DNA of 64,000 nucleotides from Naasia sp. SYSU D00057 (GCF_017916505.1 NZ_JAFMSZ010000002.1:186001-250000), one strand, 5' to 3'; shown: positions 31,998 through 39,962, counted from the stretch's first letter. The notes: generated from the sequence alone by a model not told the origin. Made by a program: numbers and translations.

Positions 31998-32135
31998 GCG
32001 TCCGAGGTTAGGCGCGCCCCCGCGGCGCGGGCCAGGGCGGCCCCGGGGCTTGGCGCCGGCCGCTCCGGAGTGCTAGCGGTGTCAACCCCTTACCCGCCCT
32101 CGGGGCCGGTGGAACCGTGGAGCCGGAGGTGCCGG

Positions 32136-33920
32136 ATGGCGAGCAGGACGGTGTCGGACGTGATCGTGGAGCGCCTCACGGAGTGGGGCGTCGACCGCGT
32201 CTTCGGCTACAGCGGCGACGGGATCAACGGGTTCCTCGCGGCGCTGCAGCGGGCGGGCGAGGGCGGACCGCGTTTCGTGCAGGCGCGGCACGAGGAGACC
32301 GCGGCGTTCATGGCGGTGGGGCACGCGAAGTACGGGGGCGGGGTCGGCGTCGTCACCTCCACGCAGGGCCCCGGGGCCATCCACCTGCTCAACGGGCTCT
32401 ACGACGCGAAGCTCGACGGCGTGCCCGTGGTCGCGATCGTCGGCCAGCAGAGCCGCACCGTGCTGGGATCCGCCTATATGCAGGAGGTGAACCTGCAGAC
32501 GCTGTTCGCCGACGTGGGCGCCCAGTTCACGCAGCTGGTGTCGGCGCCCGAGCAGGTTCCGCTCGTGATCGACCGGGCGTTCCGCACGGCGCTCGCCACC
32601 CGCTCCCCCGCCGTCGTCATCGTCCCTCACGACGTGCAGAAGGCGGAGGCCCCCGAGCTCGAGGCCGAGCACGGCATCGTCGTGACCGCCGCCGAGTACA
32701 CGCGGCCCATCGTCCGCCCCGCTGACGACGACCTCGACCGGGCGGCCGCGGTGCTGTCCGCCGGGAGCAAGGTGGCGCTGCTCGTGGGTCAGGGCGCCCG
32801 GTCGGCGGCGGCCGAGGTCGTCGAGATCGCGGAGCGGCTCGGCGCGGGGATCGCCACGAGCCTCCTCGGCAAGCCTTACGTCGACGAGACGCTGCCCTTC
32901 GCGGTCGGCACGATGGGGCACCTCGGCACGACGGCGAGCGCCGCGCTGCTCGGCGAGTGCGACACCCTGCTCCTCGTCGGCACCAACGACCCCTGGACCG
33001 AGTTCTACCCGCCGCCCGGCCAGGCGCGGGCGGTGCAGATCGACCTCGATGGCCGCGTCATCGGCAACCGCTACCCGATCGAGGTGGGGCTCGTCGGGGA
33101 CGCCGCGGAAACCCTCGCCGCCCTCCTCGACCGGTTGGAGCCGGCCGCGGACCGCAGCTGGCGGACGCACATCGAGGAGGAGGTGCGCCGCTGGGAGGGG
33201 ATCGCGGAGACCCGGTCGCAGGTGCCGGCACGGCCGGTGAATCCGGAGCTGGCCGTCCGCGAGCTCGGCTCGCGGCTGCCGGCGGACGCGTCGATCGCGC
33301 TCGACGTCGGCAGCGTCGTCTACTGGTACGCGCGGCAGCTGCGTCTCCCGCCGGGCGTGCCCGCGCACGTGTCCGGCACGCTCGCGTCCATGGGGTGCGG
33401 CGTCCCGTACGGCATCGCCGCCAAGCTCGTGGCGCCGGACCGGCCCGTGATCGTGCTCGCCGGTGACGGCGGCATGCAGATGACGGGCGTCGCCGAGCTG
33501 ATCACCGTCTCCCGCATGTGGCCGGCGTGGGCCGATCCGCGGTTCGTCGTGCTCGTCCTCAACAACGGCGACCTCGCCGAGGTCTCGTGGGAGCAGCGCG
33601 AGATGGAGGGGGCGCCGCGGTTCGAGGAGACCCAGGCGCTGCCCGCCTTCCCGTTCGCCGCGTACGCCGACCTGCTCGGCCTCACCGGCATCCGCGTCGA
33701 CGACCCGGCGCAGATCGGACCCGCCTGGGATGCCGCGCTCGCCGCCGACCGTCCGGTCGTGATCGAGGTGATCGCCGACCCGTCCGTCCCGCTGCTGCCG
33801 CCCTTCCCGGCCGGCGAGGCGAAGCTCGAGCAGATGCGCAGCAGCATCGACGCGGAGGGCGAGGGTTCCGAACACACCCGCACCCTCCTCGACACCTACG
33901 CCTCGCACGAGGAGGAGTGA
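32136..33920 (+). CDS. Thiamine diphosphate-dependent enzyme (pyruvate oxidase/acetolactate synthase-like)
   Basis: A 594-residue protein with the three domains of the POX/ALS superfamily. The N-terminal part has VFGYSGDGINGFLAAL and the catalytic Glu in QARHEETAAFMAVG (near residue 53), the middle part is Rossmann-like, and the C-terminal cofactor site reads GDGGMQMTG with NNGD about 30 residues later. It probably decarboxylates a 2-oxo acid such as pyruvate; electron acceptor and product are unclear. The ATG has GGAGGT six bases upstream; the long open frame further upstream is a shadow of zwf. It ends at a nested palindrome. Confidence 0.9.
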   Translation: MASRTVSDVIVERLTEWGVDRVFGYSGDGINGFLAALQRAGEGGPRFVQARHEETAAFMAVGHAKYGGGVGVVTSTQGPGAIHLLNGLYDAKLDGVPVVAIVGQQSRTVLGSAYMQEVNLQTLFADVGAQFTQLVSAPEQVPLVIDRAFRTALATRSPAVVIVPHDVQKAEAPELEAEHGIVVTAAEYTRPIVRPADDDLDRAAAVLSAGSKVALLVGQGARSAAAEVVEIAERLGAGIATSLLGKPYVDETLPFAVGTMGHLGTTASAALLGECDTLLLVGTNDPWTEFYPPPGQARAVQIDLDGRVIGNRYPIEVGLVGDAAETLAALLDRLEPAADRSWRTHIEEEVRRWEGIAETRSQVPARPVNPELAVRELGSRLPADASIALDVGSVVYWYARQLRLPPGVPAHVSGTLASMGCGVPYGIAAKLVAPDRPVIVLAGDGGMQMTGVAELITVSRMWPAWADPRFVVLVLNNGDLAEVSWEQREMEGAPRFEETQALPAFPFAAYADLLGLTGIRVDDPAQIGPAWDAALAADRPVVIEVIADPSVPLLPPFPAGEAKLEQMRSSIDAEGEGSEHTRTLLDTYASHEEE

Positions 33921-33934
33921 CGTTCGCCTGCTTT

Positions 33935-34013
33935 CCCTCAACAGGCGGAAATCCCGGAAACAGGCAGAATCAGCCGTTCTCTGCCTGTTGAAGGGGTTTC
34001 CGCCTGTTGAGGG
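33935..34013. repeat. Nested AACAGGC palindrome between convergent genes
   Basis: A perfect 17-bp outer stem (33935-33951 with 33997-34013; CCCTCAACAGGCGGAAA) encloses an inner stem AACAGGCAG / CTGCCTGTT (33959-33967 with 33981-33989). The word CAACAGGC(G/A)GAA thus appears twice in each direction. It resembles the units of the array at 48781, with CAGCAGGCAGAA in place of CAACAGGCAGAA. It lies between the ThDP enzyme and mug ends and could serve both as terminator. Confidence 0.85.
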
Positions 34014-34033
34014 ACAGGTGAGGGCGGCGAGCG

Positions 34034-34591
34034 TCAGACGACGCCGGCCGCCTCGGCGGGTTCCCGGTAGGCGGCGGCGAGCGAGGCAAGGGTCGCGTGG
34101 GCGTTGAGGCCGCTCGGGTTCGGCACCACCCACAGCTGCGCCCCGGCCAGGTCCTCCGGCTGCCGTCCTGAGGCGGCGCGAGGGCGGCCGAAGCCGAGCC
34201 GGTAGGCGGTGATCCCGGCGACCGCGACGACGGCCGGTCGCCAGGCGGCCACGTTCCGCTCGAGCCGCATCGCCCCCGCGCGGAACTCCTCGGCGCTCAG
34301 CTCGTCGGCGCGGTTGGTGGCCCTGGCCACCAGGTTCGTGATGCCGACGCCGCGCTCGACCAGGTGCGCGCGGTCCCCCTCCGTCATGCCGGCGGACGCG
34401 TCCACGAGGTGCTCGGTGATGCCGGCTTCGGCGAGCGCCGGCCAGAAGCGGTTGCCGGGCCGGGCGAACGGCGCGCCCGTCGCCGCCGTCCAGAGCCCCG
34501 GGTTGATGCCGACGAACAGCAGCCGAACACCGGGCCCGACGAGGTCGGGGATGCTCTTCCCGCGGAAGGACTCGAGGTGCTCGCGCGTCAT
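34034..34591 (-). CDS. mug: G/U mismatch-specific DNA glycosylase
   Basis: A 185-residue protein of the uracil-DNA glycosylase superfamily, Mug/TDG branch, which removes uracil or ethenocytosine from mismatches. The active-site motif GINPGLWTAATG near residue 30 and the second motif NPSGLNAH near 155 are both present. The ATG at 34591 is used; a GTG two codons upstream is an alternative, and GGAG lies before both. It is divergent from the DUF503 gene with only 44 bases between, and convergent with the ThDP enzyme. Confidence 0.9.
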   Translation of the reverse strand: MTREHLESFRGKSIPDLVGPGVRLLFVGINPGLWTAATGAPFARPGNRFWPALAEAGITEHLVDASAGMTEGDRAHLVERGVGITNLVARATNRADELSAEEFRAGAMRLERNVAAWRPAVVAVAGITAYRLGFGRPRAASGRQPEDLAGAQLWVVPNPSGLNAHATLASLAAAYREPAEAAGVV

Positions 34592-34635
34592 GGCCACCGC
34601 TCCATCCTCCCCGGGTGAAGTGGCAGGCTGAACCC

Positions 34636-34929
34636 ATGTGGATCGGCTGGATCGAGTTCGACCTGCTCCTCGGCGACGTCCACTCCCTCAAGGAGAAGCG
34701 CGGCTACGTCCGCCCGCTCGTCGCGGAGCTGGGCCGCCGGTTCTCGGTGTCCGCCGCCGAGGTCGGCGACCAGGACCTGCACCGCCGCGCCCGGATCGGC
34801 GCGTCCGTGGTGTCCGCCGACCCGGGACACGTGAACGAGGTGCTCGACGCCATGGATCGCTTCGTCGCCGAGCGCCCCGAGATCGAGCTGCTCGCCAGCC
34901 GCCAGCGGCTCGCCAGCTCGGACGACTGA
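34636..34929 (+). CDS. DUF503 (YlxP-like) protein
   Basis: A 97-residue protein matching DUF503: WIGWIEFDLLLGDVHSLKEKRGYVRPLVAELGRRF at the N-terminus is highly characteristic (the HSLKEKR stretch). In other bacteria members lie next to rbfA or nusA and may be RNA-associated; the function is not established. A CAGGCT hexamer six bases before the ATG suggests a leaderless promoter. It is followed by two small coupled genes. Confidence 0.87.
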   Translation: MWIGWIEFDLLLGDVHSLKEKRGYVRPLVAELGRRFSVSAAEVGDQDLHRRARIGASVVSADPGHVNEVLDAMDRFVAERPEIELLASRQRLASSDD

Positions 34930-34959
34930 CGTCGATTCATCAGGGGGCGGGGAGGGCGC

Positions 34960-35139
34960 ATGGCGACGCTGCTGATCGGCTGCGACGTGGAGCACGTCGT
35001 GCCGGACGGGAGGAGCAGCGTCCGCGGAGACCCCGACCTCGTGCGCGTCGACGGCATCCTCGGCCATGCCCGCGCGCTCGGCATGGAGATCGCCACCGAC
35101 GAGACGGTGCACCCGCGGCTCGCGGACGCCCGCCCGTGA
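34960..35139 (+). CDS. 59-residue protein of unknown function, coupled to the YeiH gene
   Basis: A 59-codon ORF with a strong ribosome-binding site (GGGAGGG) directly before its ATG. It begins MATLLIGCDVEHVVPDGR and has His and Asp/Glu residues spread through it (DGILGHARALG, ATDETVHPRLAD). The final GTGA overlaps the GTG start of the YeiH-family gene, so translation is coupled. It shows actinobacterial codon use with G/C third positions. I do not recognise a family; the pattern might be a leader peptide or the N-terminal remnant of a larger polysaccharide-deacetylase- or PHP-like protein. Confidence 0.55.
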   Translation: MATLLIGCDVEHVVPDGRSSVRGDPDLVRVDGILGHARALGMEIATDETVHPRLADARP

Positions 35140-36104
35140 CGGCGGCGCGCCTCCTGCCCGGCGCAGCGCTCGCGGCGGCCGCGGCGCTCGCGGCGTGGGC
35201 GGCGAGCGCCGCGCTGCCGGCTCTCCCGCTGCTCACCGCCGCCGTCCTGCTCGGCATCGTCGTGGGCCAGTTCCGGCTCCCCGACCGTCTCGCGCCGGGC
35301 CTCGCCCTCGCCTCCCGCCGGCTCATGCGCATCGGCGTCGTGCTGCTCGGCCTCAAGCTCAGCCTCGGCGACATCGCCCGCCTCGGCGGCGGCGCGATCG
35401 CGACGACCGTCGCCATCACGATCGTCACCTTCGGTGCCACCCTGCTCCTCGGCCGCCTCCTCCGGCTCCCGGGCCGGGAGCCGCTGCTCGTGGCCGCCGG
35501 GTTCTCGATCTGCGGCGCGTCCGCGATCGGGGCGGTGAGCGGCGCGGTCCGCGCGAAGGACACCGAGGCCGCCACCCCGGTCGCCCTCGTCACCCTGTGC
35601 GGGTCGCTCGCGATCTTCGTGCTGCCCGCGCTGCGTGGACCGCTCGGCCTCGACGAACAGGAGTTCGGCCACTGGGTCGGCGCCGGAGTGCACGACGTCG
35701 GCCAGGTCGTCGCGACCGCCTCCACCGCCGGATCCGCCGCGCTCGCCATCGCGCTGGTCGTCAAGCTCACGCGCGTGCTGATGCTCGCGCCCATGGTTGC
35801 GGTGACCGCCGCGGTCGAGCGCCGGCGGGATTCGACGGCGTCGACCCGTCCTCCCCTGGTGCCGCTGTTCGTCGCCGGGTTCCTGGCGGCGATCGTCGCC
35901 CGGACGCTGCTGCCCATCCCCGACGCCGCGCTCCACGCCGCCGACCTCGCACAGACCGCGCTGCTCGCGATGGCCCTGTTCGCGCTCGGCACCGGCGTCA
36001 GGGTGCGCAGCCTCGTCACGACCGGCTGGCGGGCGCTCGTCGTCGGGCTCGCGTCGTGGGCGCTCATCGCCGCGCTCGCGCTTCTCGCGGTGCGGCTGGC
36101 CTGA
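35136..36104 (+). CDS. YeiH/UPF0324-family membrane protein (putative sulfate/anion exporter)
   Basis: A 322-residue membrane protein with about ten helices. GIVVGQFRLPDRLAPGL, RLMRIGVVLLGLKLSLGDI, FSICGASAIGAVSGAV and HWVGAGVHDVGQVVA are signatures of the YeiH (UPF0324) family, annotated as putative sulfate exporters. The GTG at 35136 overlaps the stop of the small upstream gene. The usual LysR partner (YeiE/CysB-type) is not adjacent. The substrate remains an inference from the family. Confidence 0.87.
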   Translation: MTAARLLPGAALAAAAALAAWAASAALPALPLLTAAVLLGIVVGQFRLPDRLAPGLALASRRLMRIGVVLLGLKLSLGDIARLGGGAIATTVAITIVTFGATLLLGRLLRLPGREPLLVAAGFSICGASAIGAVSGAVRAKDTEAATPVALVTLCGSLAIFVLPALRGPLGLDEQEFGHWVGAGVHDVGQVVATASTAGSAALAIALVVKLTRVLMLAPMVAVTAAVERRRDSTASTRPPLVPLFVAGFLAAIVARTLLPIPDAALHAADLAQTALLAMALFALGTGVRVRSLVTTGWRALVVGLASWALIAALALLAVRLA

Positions 36105-36121
36105 CCGGCCGCCCGCCGCCG

Positions 36122-36127
36122 TACAAT
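36122..36127 (+). promoter_or_regulatory. -10 hexamer TACAAT of the 36134 gene
   Basis: TACAAT, close to the -10 consensus, ends six bases before the ATG at 36134, and no ribosome-binding site lies between. This is the clearest leaderless promoter in the window. Confidence 0.55.
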
Positions 36128-36133
36128 CCCGGC

Positions 36134-36661
36134 ATGGAGCGGGCGAACAGCACCACTCTCGTGGTGGTCGGCGGGTCGGCCTCACTGCTCGAGGACCTCG
36201 ACCGGCTCCCCAACGTGCGCGCCGCGAGCCTCGCCGGCAGGCCCGAGACGGCAGTGAAGTCGTTCGTCGAGGGGGCGCGCACCGCCTACGTCGCGCACGA
36301 CCGTGACCCGCTCGAGCACGTCGCGGCCGCCTGGGTGGAATTCTTCGACGACCAGGGCACCCTCGGCACGCTCGACGTCGAGGTCGAGGCCACCTCGGGG
36401 GCGCTCCGCCGCGGCGAGGCATCCCTGCCCGACTACTACCTCGTGCTCGACCCGGAGGACCTGCCGGTCACCTGGAAGCACTGGTGGCTCGGAGTGCTGC
36501 CCGGGGTGGCGCCGATGCGGGTGCTGCCCACCGAGTCCGACTACTACGCCGTCCGGCGGCTGCTGAGGAGGCTTCCGTCGGGGCGCACCTGGCCGGAGTC
36601 GGTCGACTGGCTGCGCGGCCTCACGAAGCACGCCCCCGACCGGGTGGGGCTGGAGGACTGA
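36134..36661 (+). CDS. Hypothetical soluble protein
   Basis: A 175-residue soluble protein, mildly acidic, without signal peptide or membrane segment. The N-terminus TTLVVVGGSASLLEDLDRL looks like a beta-strand and loop, and the second half is Trp/Tyr-rich (WKHWWLGVLPG, SDYYAVRRLLRRLP, WPESVDWLRGL). I recognise no family. The start is set by a leaderless-type promoter (TACAAT six bases upstream). It is convergent with the small zinc-ribbon gene, 15 bases apart. Codon use is like its neighbours. Confidence 0.7.
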   Translation: MERANSTTLVVVGGSASLLEDLDRLPNVRAASLAGRPETAVKSFVEGARTAYVAHDRDPLEHVAAAWVEFFDDQGTLGTLDVEVEATSGALRRGEASLPDYYLVLDPEDLPVTWKHWWLGVLPGVAPMRVLPTESDYYAVRRLLRRLPSGRTWPESVDWLRGLTKHAPDRVGLED

Positions 36662-36676
36662 CGGCCGCGCCGCCCG

Positions 36677-36925
36677 CTACCGGCGGGCGGCCGCCCACTG
36701 CAGCGCATGGTGCGCCTGCTGCTCGGTGAGGGCCGTCGTGCCGCCGCAGTTGGAGCATTCGACGAAGTGCCGCCGCGACACCGTGAACAGCGGGATGAAG
36801 AAGAGCGTGAAGCGGTTGACGCGGCGGTACACCTGCTGGGGCACCGACAGTCCGCAGAATGCGCAGACGAAGGTCACCGTGACGATCGGCTCGAGGAAGG
36901 CGCGGGTGCCGAACAGGAGGATCAT
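36677..36925 (-). CDS. Small zinc-ribbon protein
   Basis: An 82-residue protein with two Cys pairs, CAFC near residue 21 and CSNC near residue 58, the second in VECSNCGGTTALT. This is the pattern of an actinobacterial zinc-ribbon family in which a hydrophobic stretch (FTLFFIPLFTVS) separates the two knuckles. The function is unknown. The first codons (MILLFGTRAF) fit the family start. A TACGCT hexamer lies just before the ATG on the reverse strand, consistent with a leaderless transcript. Confidence 0.85.
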   Translation of the reverse strand: MILLFGTRAFLEPIVTVTFVCAFCGLSVPQQVYRRVNRFTLFFIPLFTVSRRHFVECSNCGGTTALTEQQAHHALQWAAARR

Positions 36926-37069
36926 CCGGTCGAGCGTAGGGGCCCCCGGCGGCGCCCGCTCCGCCTTGACGCGCCCCCGCCTGGTCTGCAAGCCCGCCCC
37001 CGCGCGCACGGCCGCTCGCGCGTGCCGGGGTAGTGTGTCGAGGTCTGCGGAACGGGGAGGAACGGCACA

Positions 37070-37744
37070 CTGAGGATCGTCAGCTACAACCTGCGCAAGC
37101 ACTCGGCGGTCGGCGAGCTCATGGCTCTGTCGGAGGAGAACGACGTCGACGTGCTGTGCCTCCAGGAGGCGGACACCACGGACCTCCCGCCCGGCGTCGG
37201 TCATCTCGCGCTCGCGGACGCGACGCGGAGCAACCGCCTGGGCCTCGCGGTCTACACGCGCAGCGACAAGTACATCGTGAAGGCGACGAAGCTCGTCTCG
37301 GTGCACAAGTCGCTGCACGACCGTGTGCTCGCCCCGGCGCACGAGCGGCTGCTCGCGGTGCACCTGCTCGACCGGGAGACCGGCCGCGAGGTGCTCGTGG
37401 GCGACTTCCACGCCGCGCCGCTGACGGCGTCGAACAAGCTGCGCCGCAAGCAGATCGCGGCCGCGCACGACGGGATGCGCTCGCTCGCGATGCACCTGCC
37501 CGCCCTCATGGTGGGCGACTTCAACTACCCGTGGTTCATCAACGGACTCGAGCGGCGCCTCCTCACCTCCGGGTACACGCTGACGCGCACCACCGAGCCG
37601 ACGTACGTCCGCTACAAGTTCTTCTCGGGCTACTTCGACTTCGTGACCTCCACGGGCTTCACCATCGACCGCGTCGACGTGCTCCCGGCGGGCGCCTCCG
37701 ACCACCGCCCCATCAGCCTGAAGGCGCACATCACGGAGGAGTGA
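37070..37744 (+). CDS. Endonuclease/exonuclease/phosphatase (EEP) family protein
   Basis: A 224-residue protein with the DNase I-like EEP fold. RIVSYNLRKH is the first strand, LCLQEAD carries the metal-binding Glu, MVGDFNYPW the Asp/Asn pair, and GASDHRPI the terminal catalytic His. The substrate could be nucleic acid or a phosphoester. No ATG or GTG fits the N-terminus: the conserved sequence begins right after a CTG at 37070 with GGGGAGG ten bases upstream, so CTG is the likely start. The first ATG (37121) would delete the first strand. A TAGTGT hexamer lies at 37031. Confidence 0.8.
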   Translation: MRIVSYNLRKHSAVGELMALSEENDVDVLCLQEADTTDLPPGVGHLALADATRSNRLGLAVYTRSDKYIVKATKLVSVHKSLHDRVLAPAHERLLAVHLLDRETGREVLVGDFHAAPLTASNKLRRKQIAAAHDGMRSLAMHLPALMVGDFNYPWFINGLERRLLTSGYTLTRTTEPTYVRYKFFSGYFDFVTSTGFTIDRVDVLPAGASDHRPISLKAHITEE

Positions 37745-37857
37745 CGCGCCCGCCCTGCGCCGCCCGCTGAGCGCGGCTCCGGATGCCGGGCCCGGGCCGT
37801 ACGGGGGAGCCATGCTCGGCGGCTCAGCCCGCGCTCGGGGTCAGCGGCCGCGTGCCA

Positions 37858-38298
37858 CTACTGCGGCGGGTTGCCCTCCTCGGCGCCCTGGCCGCCGGCG
37901 ATGTTGACGAGCCAGCGCACGCCGAAGCGGTCGTTGAGCATGCCGAAGCTGTCGCCCCATGGCGCCTTCTCCAGCGGCTCGACGATGGTCGCGCCCTCCG
38001 AGAGCCGGTCCCAGAAGCCGCGCAGCTGCGTCTCGTCCTCGCCGCTGAGGGAGACGGAGATGTCGGTGCCCCGGCTGAACTCCATGCCGTTAGGGGTGTC
38101 GGCGCCCATCAGCACCAGGCCGTCCGGGGCCTCGAGCTGGGCGTGCATGATCTTGTCCTGCTCGGCCGGGTCCTCCGACATCCCGAACTCGCCGAAGCTG
38201 CTCATGTTGAGCTCGCCGCCGAACACGGACTGGTAGAAGGTCATGGCCTCCCGCGCCTCGTCGCGGAAGTTCAGGTACGGGTTGAGTCGGGTGGGCAT
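37858..38298 (-). CDS. VOC-family protein (PhnB-like glyoxalase fold)
   Basis: A 146-residue protein of the vicinal-oxygen-chelate superfamily, PhnB-like branch. NPYLNFRDEAREAMTFYQSVFGGEL at the N-terminus and FWDRLSEGATIVEPLEKAPWGDSFGMLNDRFG in the second half are characteristic (the WG..FG..D..G pattern). Such proteins are often mislabelled as demethylubiquinone methyltransferases; the true activity is unknown. The ATG has a GGAGAG site upstream. It lies downstream of the OsmC gene on the same strand, separated by a long inverted repeat. Confidence 0.86.
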   Translation of the reverse strand: MPTRLNPYLNFRDEAREAMTFYQSVFGGELNMSSFGEFGMSEDPAEQDKIMHAQLEAPDGLVLMGADTPNGMEFSRGTDISVSLSGEDETQLRGFWDRLSEGATIVEPLEKAPWGDSFGMLNDRFGVRWLVNIAGGQGAEEGNPPQ

Positions 38299-38403
38299 CG
38301 TCGCTCTCCTTCGTTCGGGTTCGGGTTCCGCCTCGCATTATTCAGGCGGCACCGGGCGCGCCGCCAGAGCCGATCCGGATGCCGCGCCGAGTGCGGGCGG
38401 GAA

Positions 38404-38458
38404 CACCGAATGCGCCCCGGGCCCGAGGTGCACTCGGTGCCGCGGGGCGCATTCGGTG
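38404..38458. repeat. CACCGAATGCGCC inverted repeat after the OsmC gene
   Basis: A perfect 16-bp stem, CACCGAATGCGCCCCG (38404-38419) with its complement (38443-38458), encloses a 5-bp stem CCGAG/CTCGG. It begins six bases after the OsmC stop and would work as its terminator. The arm word recurs in varied form in the repeat at 62486-62574. Confidence 0.8.
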
Positions 38459-38463
38459 CGGTG

Positions 38464-38898
38464 CTACGAGTCGAGCGAGACCGACTCGAGCACGATGTCG
38501 ACTCCGGCGAGCGCCTTCGACACCGGGCAGTTCGCCTTCGCGTCCTCGGCGAGCTCCTGGAACTTGCCGGCGTCGAGGCCGGACACCCGGCCGACGACCG
38601 TCAGGGCGCTCTTCGTGACGCCGGTGCCGGGCACGAAGCTCACGACCGCGGACACGTCGAGCCGCTCCGGCGGGGTGCCGTTCTGGGCGAGCCCGTTCGA
38701 GAACGCCATCGAGAAGCAGGCGGCGTGGGCGGCGGCGAGGAGCTCCTCGGGCGTCGTGGTGCCCCCACCGCCACCGCTCTCAGCGCGTGCCTTCCAGTTG
38801 ACGTCGAACTCGCCGGCGGACGAGCTGTCGAGCTTGGCCCTGCCGCTGCCCGAGAAGAGGTCCCCCTGCCAGACGGCGGAGGCTTTGCTGTCGACCAT
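38464..38898 (-). CDS. OsmC/Ohr-family peroxiredoxin
   Basis: A 144-residue protein of the OsmC superfamily, thiol peroxidases that detoxify organic hydroperoxides. The two redox cysteines are in AAHAACFSMAFS (near residue 69) and NCPVSKALAG (near residue 124), the expected spacing, with GGGGTTTPEELLAAAH before the first. The start MVDSKAS is preferred over a GTG 14 codons upstream whose extra residues are not family-like. It stands between the lactonase gene and the VOC gene, all on the same strand. Confidence 0.88.
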   Translation of the reverse strand: MVDSKASAVWQGDLFSGSGRAKLDSSSAGEFDVNWKARAESGGGGGTTTPEELLAAAHAACFSMAFSNGLAQNGTPPERLDVSAVVSFVPGTGVTKSALTVVGRVSGLDAGKFQELAEDAKANCPVSKALAGVDIVLESVSLDS

Positions 38899-38973
38899 GG
38901 TGCGGATTCCTTCCCATCGGTACGCAGCGCATCGCTGCACTGCTCATACAAGCACGCGCGCCGGGCGCGGGGG

Positions 38974-39825
38974 TCAGCCCTGGAAGGGCCGGACCGCGGC
39001 ACCGCCGACGCCGACCTCGGCGACGAACAGCGCGCCCGCGCCCGGCTCCTGCTCGACGTCGACGCCCTGCTGCGAGGTCGTGATGTAGAGCGTGCGGCTG
39101 CCCTCCCCTGCGAAGGCGCACGCGGTCACGTTGGTTGCCCCCACCTCGATGCGCTCGCTGAGGGATCCGTCGGGCGCGTACCGCTGCACCGCGCCGCCGC
39201 CCCAGAGGGCCACCCAGAGGCCGCCCTCCTCGTCGATCGCGACCCCGTCGGGCGCTCCGGTCTCGGGGTCGAGCTCGGCGAACGTGCGCCGGTTCTCGAG
39301 CGTGCCGCGGTCCGCATCGAAGTCGTAGGCCGAGATGAGCGCGGGCCCCGTGTCGGCGTGGAACACCGTGGCGCCGTCCGGCGACCAGACCAGGCCGTTC
39401 GGGATGGTCACCTCGGGCAGCACGACGTGCACGCTGAGGTCCGGGTCCAGGCGGTACAGGGCGCCCGCGCCTTCCGCGGTGTCGTAGCCCATCGACCCGC
39501 AGTAGAACCGTCCCTGCGGGTCGCAGCCGCCCTCGTTCATCCGGACGGTGGGGCTGTCGAACACCGGCACCGAGCCGACCTGCCGCCAGTCCTCGTCGAG
39601 CAGGGCGAAGCCGCGCTCGACGGCGACGACGTATCCGCCCTCCTCACGCCGGCGCAGGACGGCGGCCACGTCGCCGATGTGCCGCCTCGTGACCGTCCCG
39701 GTGGGCAGCAGGGTCACCACGTCGCCGGCGAGCATGTCGACGAAGCGGAGCCGCTGCTCCCCCTCGTCCCAGAAAGGGCCCTCTCCGTGGTACGCAACAC
39801 TCGCGGTCGCCTGCTCGGCCTTCAT
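38974..39825 (-). CDS. SMP-30/gluconolactonase family sugar lactonase
   Basis: A 283-residue six-bladed beta-propeller that hydrolyses sugar lactones. GEGPFWDEGEQRLRFVDM with its metal-binding Glu, RMNEGGCDPQGRFYCGSM, IPNGLVWSPDGATVFHADT and GAPDGVAIDEEGGLWVALW follow the family blade by blade. The ATG at 39825 has GAGGAG five bases before it. It is divergent from the FAH-family gene and probably shares its promoter region. In the Weimberg-type pathway encoded next to it, this would be the second step, opening the aldonolactone. Confidence 0.88.
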   Translation of the reverse strand: MKAEQATASVAYHGEGPFWDEGEQRLRFVDMLAGDVVTLLPTGTVTRRHIGDVAAVLRRREEGGYVVAVERGFALLDEDWRQVGSVPVFDSPTVRMNEGGCDPQGRFYCGSMGYDTAEGAGALYRLDPDLSVHVVLPEVTIPNGLVWSPDGATVFHADTGPALISAYDFDADRGTLENRRTFAELDPETGAPDGVAIDEEGGLWVALWGGGAVQRYAPDGSLSERIEVGATNVTACAFAGEGSRTLYITTSQQGVDVEQEPGAGALFVAEVGVGGAAVRPFQG

Positions 39826-39870
39826 CGGCACTCCTCATCGGATCCGGGCTGTAACTTTCGCTTCGCCCCT

Positions 39871-39882
39871 GGCAATATTTCC
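39871..39882. promoter_or_regulatory. Candidate operator in the lactonase/FAH divergent promoter
   Basis: GGCAATATTTCC (GGAAATATTGCC on the other strand) lies between the two divergent catabolic genes. It resembles GGAAACATT(T)CC-like sites at 41142, 58166 and 58287 near other genes of the sugar island. The half-site spacing is that of a LacI-type operator, but the central CG usual for LacI is absent. Confidence 0.35.
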
Positions 39883-39962
39883 TACATCGCGGCGCGGCGC
39901 ACGGTCGAGCGGCGCAGCCATCCCCCAGCCTGGCGCACGACGGGGACGACGAGGGAGTTCTT

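Noticed and set aside
30348-32135. Long plus-strand open frame joined in frame to the ThDP enzyme
   Set aside because: This part runs antisense to zwf and through the palindromic repeat; its translation is Arg/Val/Glu-rich with no family features, and the enzyme has a good ATG and ribosome-binding site at 32136.
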